NCBI GenBank assembly: GCA_030604345.1
Contig: JAUVWB010000118.1
Coordinates: 1 to 5,934, forward strand
Reading direction: 5' to 3'
Length of the DNA: 5,934 bases
Origin: Desulfofustis sp.
Lineage (GTDB): Bacteria > Desulfobacterota > Desulfobulbia > Desulfobulbales > Desulfocapsaceae
Notes under the pieces: model-generated
The model's database searches: none
The model's input: the letters and a program-made list of their open reading frames with translations, nothing else
What the model was told of the DNA's origin: nothing
Translations under genes and position numbers: made by a program
Part shown: positions 1-5,876 of the stretch, piece after piece
Layout of the letters: every line of letters begins with the position of its first letter
Numbering within the stretch: the stretch's first letter is position 1

Positions 1-696
1 GGCAACGGTGACGGCGTCTTGACCGGTCATGGCGTCGGCGACGAAGAGGATCTCGGAGAGTCTGACAGCGCGCTGGATGTCCTGCAACTCGCCCATCAAC
101 CGCTCGTCGATATGGAGACGACCGGCGGTATCGATGATCAGTGTGTCGTAGTGCTTGTTCTGGGCCTCGGCAAGGGCCTGGCGGCAGATGTCGACCGGTT
201 TGCTGTCGGTGGTGGAAGGATGCACCGGGACATCGAGCCGGCGGCCGAGCACCTGCAATTGGTCGATGGCGGCCGGCCGATAGACGTCGGCGGGCACCAG
301 ATACGGTTTTCGCCCCTTGCTCTTGAGTTGGGCGGCAAGCTTGCCGGCGGTGGTGGTCTTACCGGAACCCTGCAGGCCGGCGAGCATGATGGTAACCGGC
401 TGCGGGCCGTCGAGCCGGATCTGCTCGGCACTGCCGCCGAGCAGATCGACCAGTTCCTCGTGGACGATCTTAATGACTTGCTGACCCGGGGAAAGTTTCT
501 GCGAGACTTCCCGGCCAAGTGCCTTGGCGGATACGGCGTCGACGAATTCGCGCGCCACCTGATAGTTGACATCGGCCTCGAGCAGCGCCATGCGTACTTC
601 GCGCATGGCCTCGGCGATATGCTCTTCGGTAAGCATGCCGTGGCCGCGCAGTTTCTTGAATACGCCCTCGAGTCGGTCTGTCAGGTTCTCAAACAT
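1..696 (-). CDS. ffh: Signal recognition particle protein Ffh, N-terminal part (cut by the window edge)
   Basis: Ffh is the SRP54-type GTPase that binds 4.5S/SRP RNA and signal sequences and, with FtsY, delivers nascent membrane proteins to the translocon. Read on the minus strand from ATG at 696-694, 232 codons are open to the edge. The start MFENLTDRLEGVFKKLRG is the classic Ffh N terminus, followed by the helical N domain with REVRMALLEADV (about residues 32-43). The NG GTPase then shows G1 GLQGSGKTTT (107-116), the DVYRPAA block (137-143) and G3 DTAGRL (189-194), ending in VADAMTGQDAV. The rest of the G domain and the methionine-rich M domain lie outside the window. No in-frame start exists just upstream. 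An AGAGG (715-711) is the nearest Shine-Dalgarno match, but about 14 nt from the ATG, which is long. The gene is divergent from the cbbQ-like gene. Confidence 0.97.
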   Translation of the reverse strand, partial: MFENLTDRLEGVFKKLRGHGMLTEEHIAEAMREVRMALLEADVNYQVAREFVDAVSAKALGREVSQKLSPGQQVIKIVHEELVDLLGGSAEQIRLDGPQPVTIMLAGLQGSGKTTTAGKLAAQLKSKGRKPYLVPADVYRPAAIDQLQVLGRRLDVPVHPSTTDSKPVDICRQALAEAQNKHYDTLIIDTAGRLHIDERLMGELQDIQRAVRLSEILFVADAMTGQDAVTVA

Positions 697-799
697 GGTC
701 GCTGGACATACCTCTGCGCCTCTTTTGCTGTGGCGCTAAGAGTCTGTTTCTCCGTTCTTTTTGTGATGAAGCCCGAAGTTTGGGGCTCAAAAGAGAACA

Positions 800-828
800 A
801 AAATACTGCGAAAATCCAGATAAGTCAA
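800..828 (-). promoter_or_regulatory. Predicted sigma70-type promoter for ffh
   Basis: On the minus strand a -35 TTGACT (828-823) is followed after exactly 17 nt by a -10 TATTTT (805-800), i.e. 5/6 and 4/6 matches to consensus with ideal spacing. It lies in an AT-rich patch of an otherwise GC-rich sequence. Transcription would begin near 793 and give a leader of about 97 nt before the ffh ATG. The leader can form a small stem (AGCCC/GGGCT, 787-783 with 774-770) and a second one (GCGCC/GGCGC, 736-732 with 720-716) next to the presumed ribosome binding site. This is a prediction from sequence only. Confidence 0.55.
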
Positions 829-923
829 GAAAGGATCGGCGCCAGTGACGTTTGCGGTGCGAATACCTGCTTTTTTGGGGAGCGACGCACCGGCAACGGA
901 CCCCTCTTGCCTCACACCGGAGG

Positions 924-936
924 AACACTTAGTGTT
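924..936. promoter_or_regulatory. 13-bp palindrome upstream of the cbbQ-like gene, possible operator
   Basis: AACACT-T-AGTGTT is a perfect dyad with 6-bp arms around a single central base, ending 32 nt before the ATG at 969. Its position fits a repressor or activator site, or a hairpin in the leader. No regulator family is recognised from the sequence and I could not place a convincing -35/-10 pair beside it. Confidence 0.3.
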
Positions 937-968
937 TCTGATAACAACTCTCAACAAGGGTGGAGTCC

Positions 969-1781
969 ATGTCCTATCAGCAGCATTCGTTCGAACATCA
1001 GCGTATCACCGAGGAGCCTTTTTATCTGCCGACCGGCGACGAGATCACGGTCGGCCTGGCCGCCGCCGCCAATCAACTGCCGTTGCTGCTCAAGGGACCG
1101 ACCGGGTGCGGCAAGACCCGGTTCATGCGTTATCTTGCCTGGCGATTGCAGCGGCCGCTGATCACCGTTTCCTGTCACGACGATCTGTCCACCGCCGATC
1201 TGGTCGGCCGCTATCTGATCCGGGGCAACGACACCGTCTGGCTGGACGGGCCGTTGACCACGGCGGTGCGCATTGGCGGCATCTGCTATCTTGACGAGAT
1301 TGTCGAGGCGCGCAAGGACACCACGGTGGTCATTCATCCCCTGGCCGACGATCGGCGGGAACTCCCGCTGGAAAAACGCGGCGAACTGATCACGGCGCCC
1401 GCCGGGTTCATGCTGGCCGTTTCTTACAATCCCGGCTACCAGAGTGTCCTCAAGGACTTGAAACCATCCACCCGCCAGCGGTTCGTGTCGCTTTCCTTTC
1501 GGTATCCCGCCGCCGCTCAGGAGAGCCACATCGTTGCCGCGGAGGCTGGGATCGACAAGGCCTTGGCCGACCGTCTGGTTCGCCTCGGGGAACTCACCCG
1601 CGGCCTCAAGGAATCAGGTTTGCCGGAAGGGGCCTCAACCCGTCTGCTCATCCAGACCGGGCAATTGATCGTCTCCGGCATTGAGGTGCGTGCCGCCTGC
1701 ATGGTGGGCATCGTCGAGAGCCTCACCGATGATCCGGACCTGCTCGAGGCGCTGCGTGAGATGGTGTCGGCGGTCTTTTGA
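969..1781 (+). CDS. cbbQ: CbbQ/NirQ/NorQ-family AAA+ ATPase (MoxR type)
   Basis: This 270-residue protein is the motor subunit of a two-part remodelling complex. Family members form ATP-driven hexamers that work with a VWA partner to activate Rubisco (CbbQ) or mature nitric oxide reductase (NorQ). It shows Walker A GPTGCGKT (43-50), the family block VSCHDDLSTADLVGRYL (67-83), Walker B ICYLDE (105-110; D109, E110), sensor-1 SYNPGYQ (N154) and the arginine-finger segment STRQR (167-171). The C-terminal EGASTR segment and LTDDPDLLEAL are also typical of CbbQ. Length is normal for the family and no motif is missing. The ATG at 969 is preferred because AAGGG (956-960) lies 8 nt upstream; an in-frame GTG at 960 would add three residues. 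The VWA partner follows 36 nt downstream, so an operon is likely. The family call is firm; the cbbQ symbol, rather than norQ, rests on the partner's length and overall similarity, since no Rubisco or NOR gene is visible. Confidence 0.9.
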   Translation: MSYQQHSFEHQRITEEPFYLPTGDEITVGLAAAANQLPLLLKGPTGCGKTRFMRYLAWRLQRPLITVSCHDDLSTADLVGRYLIRGNDTVWLDGPLTTAVRIGGICYLDEIVEARKDTTVVIHPLADDRRELPLEKRGELITAPAGFMLAVSYNPGYQSVLKDLKPSTRQRFVSLSFRYPAAAQESHIVAAEAGIDKALADRLVRLGELTRGLKESGLPEGASTRLLIQTGQLIVSGIEVRAACMVGIVESLTDDPDLLEALREMVSAVF

Positions 1782-1817
1782 GCGGATCGGGAGTACCCCG
1801 GGAGAGGTTGGGTGACC

Positions 1818-4085
1818 ATGAACGCAGAGCAGTGCAAGGAGCTGTTGTATGCGCTTGTCTATCCCTCCCACCCCAACGAGTGGGAGATCGACGGCTTGAT
1901 CCAGGGTCTGGCCGAACTGGACGAAGACCGTCAGCAGCTGCTCTTCGGTCAAGTCCAGGCCATCTGGCCGATCAGTCATTCCCTGTGCCTGGCGTTTCTC
2001 GACCAGGCAAGCCGCCAGACGGTGGTTCCCGAGTACTTGATGGGAGCGTGGATCCGGGCGTTGCTGGCAGTCTATGAAAGCCGAGGGCTCGCTGCGGCAC
2101 AGGGGCTGTTGACGCAGGGCGGCGCCGCCTTTCTCGCCGACCGAAAACCGACGAGCCGGGTTTCTCTGGAGCAGGTCTCGCCCTGGCTGCTCCTCTTTCT
2201 GCACGGCCTGGCCGGCGCCCCGATGGATCTGGCTGCAGGTGCGACGGCGGCCAGCGACGGGGCATCCGTCTTTCTGCCGTCGCACCTGGACGTCTTTAGC
2301 GAGGAGCGGGACAACAAGACCCTCTACAAATTCCTGACGGCCCTGCATTGGGCGCTCTATCGGCAGCGCCTCCATGAAGCGGTTCCCGAACCACACGCGG
2401 TTGTGGCCGCATGCTCCCTTTCCGGCCAACAACCGCCGACCGGCGGGGCTCCCACGGTGGGGGAATTTTTTGCTCTGTTTCCCGTGCCGCAGCTGGCGGC
2501 CGACCTGTTTTTCATCGAGGGCTGTCGGCGAGCCGGGCGTTGGATTGCCGCCGAGCTACCCGGTCTGGCCCGGCAATGGCGGGAGGTATCGGTACGGTTG
2601 GCAATGAGGTTGCCACCCGCGTCGGACGAAGTGGGTCGGGCCGTGCATCGCCTGGCGCTGGCGGCCGTTACCGTGGCGGCCGTTGAGCCGGGTGGCCAAA
2701 TCGATCCCGCCGTCGTCGTCGACGAGAACGGCAGCGCGATCGGTTCCGCCCTGGTTGCGGCCTACCGGGAGCTTGGTGCCGGACTGGATGCCTATAGCCG
2801 CCCGCAGCTGCTTGACATCCTCGGGAAGATCGATTTCACGGCGCTTGCCGCGCAACGGCAGCGGCGCCGCGAGGACGTGCGAGAGGCCTTCGTTCTGCAG
2901 GTGGCCCGGCTGCTGTCCCGGCAGCGGCAGCGGTCCGGGGAGACGGAAACGAAGGGAGCCATAGGCGATAAAGCAGACGGTGTTCGGATCATAGCTGTGG
3001 ACCGGGAAGAGGGAACTGCGGGGCGGTTTGCGCTGCAGATCGACAACCACCGGTGTGAACTGCCGGAGGAAGCGCAGCAACTAGCCGCTGAGATCAGCCA
3101 GGATCTGGGCGGGGTACCGGACAGCTATCTGGCGGCGGCGGTCGGCATCGCCGGTGGGGCGCTCAGCCGGGAGACCGGCCCGACGGCGACATCCGCTGAG
3201 GTGTTGCCGGTGACCATGGCCGTCCGTTACGATGAATGGGACTACCGTCGCCGCGGTTACCGGAAAGACTGGTGTACCGTCCATGAAAAGGAGGTGACGC
3301 CGGTCCAATCGACCTTCGTGGCGGCCACACGCAAGACCTACCGGGGTGAGTTGACCCGTTTACGGCATCAGTTCGAGATGATGCGGATCAACGAATGTTT
3401 TGTCGGGCGGCAGAAGGAAGGCGATGAACTGGACCTCGATGCGGCGGTGGAGGCCCGGGCCGACCGGCAGGCCGGAACGGCGGCCAGCGACAACCTGTTC
3501 GTGCGCCTGGTGCGCAACGAACGGGACCTGGTCACCCTCTTTCTGGTGGATATGTCCAACTCGACCCAGGGCTGGGTGGGCAAGGTGATCAAAGAGGCCC
3601 TGGTGCTGCTCTGCGAGGCCATGGAAGCGGCCGGTGATCGCTACGGCATGTATGGCTTTTCCGGCATGCGGCGCAGCCGCTGCGAGGTGTTTCCCATCAA
3701 GCGGCTGGATGAACCTTACCGGGAAGCGGTGGCGCGCCGGATCGGCTCGATCGCTCCGCGGGACTATACCCGAATCGGCCCGGCGATCCGTTTCGGCATC
3801 GATCGGCTGCGTCGCTGCGAGGCGCGGACCCGGCTGCTCATCACCATTACCGACGGTAAGCCTGAGGATTACGACGACTACAAGGGGGATTATGCCATCG
3901 AGGACACTCGCAAGGCCCTGCTCGAGGCCCGTGGTTCCGGCCTGCACGCCTTCGGGGTGGCGGTAGATCGTCAGGCCAGAGATTACCTGCCGCGTATCTT
4001 CGGCCGGACCAACTACCTGGTTATCGATCAGGTGGAGCAATTACCGATGCGCCTGACGGAATTGTATCGACAGTTGACTTCGTAG
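1818..4085 (+). CDS. cbbO: CbbO/NorD-like protein with C-terminal von Willebrand factor A domain
   Basis: This 755-residue protein is the expected adaptor partner of the preceding AAA+ ATPase. In CbbQO and NorQD systems it contacts the client through a metal-ion-dependent adhesion site. The N-terminal half is helical, with a family block around residues 145-180 (SDGASVFLP...FSEE..NKTLYKFLTALHWAL). A charged, Arg/Gln-rich stretch follows near 350-385. The signature YDEWDYRRRGYRKDWCTV (471-488) precedes the VWA domain, whose MIDAS is complete: DMSNS (578-582), Thr651 in DYTRIGP and Asp679 in ITDGKPEDYDDYKGDYAIEDTRKAL, the hallmark of NorD/CbbO. The length is closer to CbbO than to the shorter NorD. 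No signal peptide or membrane span is seen, so it is probably cytoplasmic. Start choice: ATG 1818 (GAGG 10 nt upstream) or GTG 1812 (GGAG at 1801-1804, 7 nt upstream); both are credible and differ by two residues. Confidence 0.88.
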   Translation: MNAEQCKELLYALVYPSHPNEWEIDGLIQGLAELDEDRQQLLFGQVQAIWPISHSLCLAFLDQASRQTVVPEYLMGAWIRALLAVYESRGLAAAQGLLTQGGAAFLADRKPTSRVSLEQVSPWLLLFLHGLAGAPMDLAAGATAASDGASVFLPSHLDVFSEERDNKTLYKFLTALHWALYRQRLHEAVPEPHAVVAACSLSGQQPPTGGAPTVGEFFALFPVPQLAADLFFIEGCRRAGRWIAAELPGLARQWREVSVRLAMRLPPASDEVGRAVHRLALAAVTVAAVEPGGQIDPAVVVDENGSAIGSALVAAYRELGAGLDAYSRPQLLDILGKIDFTALAAQRQRRREDVREAFVLQVARLLSRQRQRSGETETKGAIGDKADGVRIIAVDREEGTAGRFALQIDNHRCELPEEAQQLAAEISQDLGGVPDSYLAAAVGIAGGALSRETGPTATSAEVLPVTMAVRYDEWDYRRRGYRKDWCTVHEKEVTPVQSTFVAATRKTYRGELTRLRHQFEMMRINECFVGRQKEGDELDLDAAVEARADRQAGTAASDNLFVRLVRNERDLVTLFLVDMSNSTQGWVGKVIKEALVLLCEAMEAAGDRYGMYGFSGMRRSRCEVFPIKRLDEPYREAVARRIGSIAPRDYTRIGPAIRFGIDRLRRCEARTRLLITITDGKPEDYDDYKGDYAIEDTRKALLEARGSGLHAFGVAVDRQARDYLPRIFGRTNYLVIDQVEQLPMRLTELYRQLTS

Positions 4086-4138
4086 CCGGATGCACCATAG
4101 TGGTCTGCAGAGCACATTGAAACGAGGCTCATCCGGCT
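4084..4138. repeat. 9-bp inverted repeat immediately after the cbbO-like gene
   Basis: AGCCGGATG (4084-4092, starting inside the stop codon) is the exact reverse complement of CATCCGGCT (4130-4138), with 37 nt between. A smaller dyad ACCA-TAG-TGGT (4094-4104) sits in the loop. There is no T-run, so this is not a standard intrinsic terminator. It could still shape the 3' end of the operon mRNA. The right arm can alternatively pair with CGGATGAGC at 4220-4228 (9 bp, through GCTCATCCG 4127-4135). Confidence 0.45.
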
Positions 4139-4163
4139 CGAGTGTAGGTGTTGTCGTCGACCC

Positions 4164-4183
4164 TGGAGGCGATGCCCTTCGCC
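4164..4183 (+). repeat. Left copy of a 20-nt inverted repeat bracketing trxC-rnd
   Basis: TGGAGGCGATGCCCTTCGCC matches the reverse complement of 5898-5917 at 19 of 20 positions, the core 15 bases being identical. It can itself fold (GGCGA/TCGCC, 6-nt loop). In the frame starting at 4163 it encodes LEAMPFA, as does the right copy, but here the short frame opens after a stop at 4145-4147 and runs to TGA at 4235-4237. No gene start is seen, so it is best read as a repeat or a remnant of a duplicated gene end, not a functional gene. Confidence 0.5.
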
Positions 4184-4190
4184 GGCTTCT

Positions 4191-4219
4191 TTGCCGTACC
4201 GCTCAGGGGTACGCTTAAT
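4191..4219 (+). promoter_or_regulatory. Possible promoter for trxC with a dyad in the spacer
   Basis: TTGCCG (4191-4196) and CTTAAT (4214-4219) each match 4/6 of the sigma70 hexamers and are separated by 17 nt. The spacer region carries a 6-bp-arm dyad, CGTACC (4195-4200) and GGTACG (4208-4213), with a 7-nt centre. A regulator could bind between the two boxes. Transcription from here would give a leader of about 60 nt before the trxC ATG. Matches are modest and the call is tentative. Confidence 0.3.
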
Positions 4220-4285
4220 CGGATGAGCATGAAATGAGTTGGCCGCGCCGTGCCGGTGTGGCTGAACAGAGGCGGGAGTACAGAG

Positions 4286-4729
4286 ATGGAATCGCTCATC
4301 CTTACCTGTGGTTCATGCGGCAAGAGTAATAGGATTCCCGATAAAAAACAGCATCTTCGCCCCAGGTGCGGCAGCTGTAAGCAACCGCTGGACCTGCGCT
4401 CGGCGGCGGTGCCGGTGCGCCTGGGCGACGATGACTTCCAGTCCTTTGTGGACAGCGCCGGATTGCCGGTGGTGGTGGATATGTTTTCTCCCGGGTGCGG
4501 TCCCTGCCGTTCTCTGGCGCCGGTGATCACCCGGTGTGCTTCACGCTTTCTCGGCCGGGTGATCGTTGCCGTGTACGACACCAGCCGCCATCAGCGAATC
4601 GCGGCGCGTTACCATATCAAAGGGGTGCCGACCCTGCTGTTTTTTCGACAGGGCCGGGAAGTGGATCGGATCGTTGGGGCCCCGTCGGAGCAGAGCCTGA
4701 TCGGTGCGCTTGAGGCGTTGGCCCGCTGA
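4286..4729 (+). CDS. trxC: Thioredoxin 2 (TrxC-type) with N-terminal zinc ribbon
   Basis: This 147-residue cytoplasmic thioredoxin would reduce protein disulfides through a CGPC dithiol. The N terminus carries two CxxC pairs, C8/C11 (CGSC) and C28/C31 (CGSC), with NRIP between them as in TrxC, forming the zinc ribbon that separates Trx2 from Trx1. The thioredoxin fold follows: buried Asp65 in VVVDMF, active site CGPC (71-74) and cis-Pro115 in KGVPTLLFF. The usual Trp before the first active-site Cys is Gly70 (SPGCGPC, not APWCGPC), and the usual FWA is MFS. ATG 4286 is chosen because GGGAG (4274-4278) lies 7 nt upstream and it places the zinc ribbon at the N terminus; a GTG at 4250 has less support. 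It follows the cbbO-like gene after a 200-nt gap, so it probably has its own promoter. Its TGA directly abuts the stop codon of rnd on the other strand. Confidence 0.92.
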   Translation: MESLILTCGSCGKSNRIPDKKQHLRPRCGSCKQPLDLRSAAVPVRLGDDDFQSFVDSAGLPVVVDMFSPGCGPCRSLAPVITRCASRFLGRVIVAVYDTSRHQRIAARYHIKGVPTLLFFRQGREVDRIVGAPSEQSLIGALEALAR

Positions 4730-5842
4730 TCACCCCGGCTGTACCAGGAACTCCTCGAGAAACGTTCGGCGCCAGCCTTGTCTGAACTTGGCCGGCAGAC
4801 GGTTGTCGGCGGAGGCGGCGTGTCGGATCACGAGCCGTAAATCGGCGGTCGAGCCGACCAGCTGCGGATCTATCGCCAACGCTTCGCAGCGGTGCCGGAT
4901 TTCTTCCAGTAAACGCTCGTATCTGATTTTCTCCCTTTTGCTCAAACGAGTCGGTGGTTCGATCCGGGGAACCTGATGCGGCGGGACGCTTCTGCCGGCA
5001 CGGATGCACGCGAGGATCGTCTCGCCGTAGCGCTGCAGTTTTTTCGTGGACAGCAGGCCTGCCGCTTTCAGCTCGTCCCTGCTCGTGCAGGTGCTCTTTG
5101 CTAAATCGATCAGTTGTGCGTCGGTAAGGAGATGGCCTCGGGGGCGGTCAAGCCGTCGTGCCTCCCGTTCCCGCCAGGCCGTCAGTTCCCGTAACACCAC
5201 CACTTCCTTGCCGTGCAAGGTGACCGCACCCTTGACCTTGCGGTACCGCTGCTGATCGTCGTTGCTGTTCAGGGGCGTCGGCTGGTGCATCATACCCAGC
5301 TCCAGCTCCTCGTGCAGCCAATCCCGGGTCTCGGCAGAAGTGAGCCGGTCCAGCAGCGCCGTACGCACCGCTCCAAGATAGCGGACATCGTCCAGGGCGT
5401 ACGCCATTTGTTGCGGCGCCAGCGGCCGTTTCAGCCAATCGGTCCTGGTCTGGCTCTTTTCCAGCTCGATGCCGAGCAGGGTGGTGATCAGTTCGGCCAG
5501 GCCGATGGTCGAGGAAAGGCCGGCGAATCCCGCGGCCACCCTGGTGTCGAAGATGGCGCTTGGCATCGACCCGGTGGCTCGGGATAAAATGGCCAGATCC
5601 TGCGGGGCGTCGTGGAGGATTTTCACCACGTTACTGTCGGCCAGCAGCGTGCCCAGCGACGACAGATCGTCGATGGCCAGCGGGTCGATCAGATAGCATT
5701 GGTCAGCGGCAAGGGCCAGCTGAATGAGGCCTAACTGCGGGTAATAGGTGCGTTCCCAGACGAACTCGGTATCCAGCGCAACGTATGGTACAGAGCGGGC
5801 CTGGTCGATCAACTGGCTGAGTTCTTGCGTATCGGTGATCAT
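4730..5842 (-). CDS. rnd: Ribonuclease D
   Basis: RNase D is a 3'-to-5' exoribonuclease of the DEDDy family that trims tRNA precursors and other small structured RNAs. This 370-residue protein is close to the usual length (about 375 in E. coli). Exo I is LDTEFVWERTYYPQLGLIQ (D24, E26), Exo II KILHDAPQDL (D82) and Exo III YALDDVRYL (Y148, D152), so all catalytic residues are present. An HRDC nucleic-acid-binding domain follows at about 205-285 (KEVVVLRELTAWREREARRLDRPRGHLLTDAQLIDLAK), then a basic C-terminal region typical of RNase D. The ATG at 5842-5840 is chosen because it puts Exo I at the normal distance; an upstream TTG at 5890 would overlap the preceding gene. A weak GAGA (5851-5848) lies 5 nt upstream, after an A-rich stretch. 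The gap to the upstream minus-strand gene is 34 nt, suggesting co-transcription. Confidence 0.95.
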   Translation of the reverse strand: MITDTQELSQLIDQARSVPYVALDTEFVWERTYYPQLGLIQLALAADQCYLIDPLAIDDLSSLGTLLADSNVVKILHDAPQDLAILSRATGSMPSAIFDTRVAAGFAGLSSTIGLAELITTLLGIELEKSQTRTDWLKRPLAPQQMAYALDDVRYLGAVRTALLDRLTSAETRDWLHEELELGMMHQPTPLNSNDDQQRYRKVKGAVTLHGKEVVVLRELTAWREREARRLDRPRGHLLTDAQLIDLAKSTCTSRDELKAAGLLSTKKLQRYGETILACIRAGRSVPPHQVPRIEPPTRLSKREKIRYERLLEEIRHRCEALAIDPQLVGSTADLRLVIRHAASADNRLPAKFRQGWRRTFLEEFLVQPG

Positions 5843-5876
5843 CGACGTCTCTTTTTTTGTTTCATCCGACTCAAGC

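Noticed and set aside
838..856. Sigma54 promoter (GG...GC) before the cbbQ-like gene
   Set aside because: The GG and TTGC elements are several bases too far apart for the required -24/-12 geometry.
19..1161. 380-codon plus-strand open frame
   Set aside because: It runs antisense through ffh and then across the intergenic region into the cbbQ-like gene in another frame. The opposite strand gives a textbook Ffh N terminus, so this is a GC-rich shadow.
845..1294. Plus-strand frame starting before the cbbQ-like gene, with a GGAGG (919-923) nearby
   Set aside because: Most of it overlaps the cbbQ-like gene in another frame and the product is Arg/Ser-rich shadow sequence; the GGAGG is probably fortuitous or part of the leader.
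1635..2432. 265-codon minus-strand open frame
   Set aside because: It is antisense to the end of the cbbQ-like gene and the start of the cbbO-like gene, without a domain or ribosome binding site that I can see.
3360..4040. 226-codon minus-strand open frame
   Set aside because: It lies wholly opposite the VWA domain of the cbbO-like gene, whose motifs are clear; no recognisable domain in the antisense product.
4084..4138. Intrinsic terminator for the cbbQ-cbbO operon
   Set aside because: There is an inverted repeat but the loop is long and no T-run follows the right arm, so a standard terminator call is not supported.
4129..4581. 150-codon minus-strand open frame across the cbbO-trxC gap
   Set aside because: It is antisense to the trxC zinc ribbon and active site, with no domain recognised.
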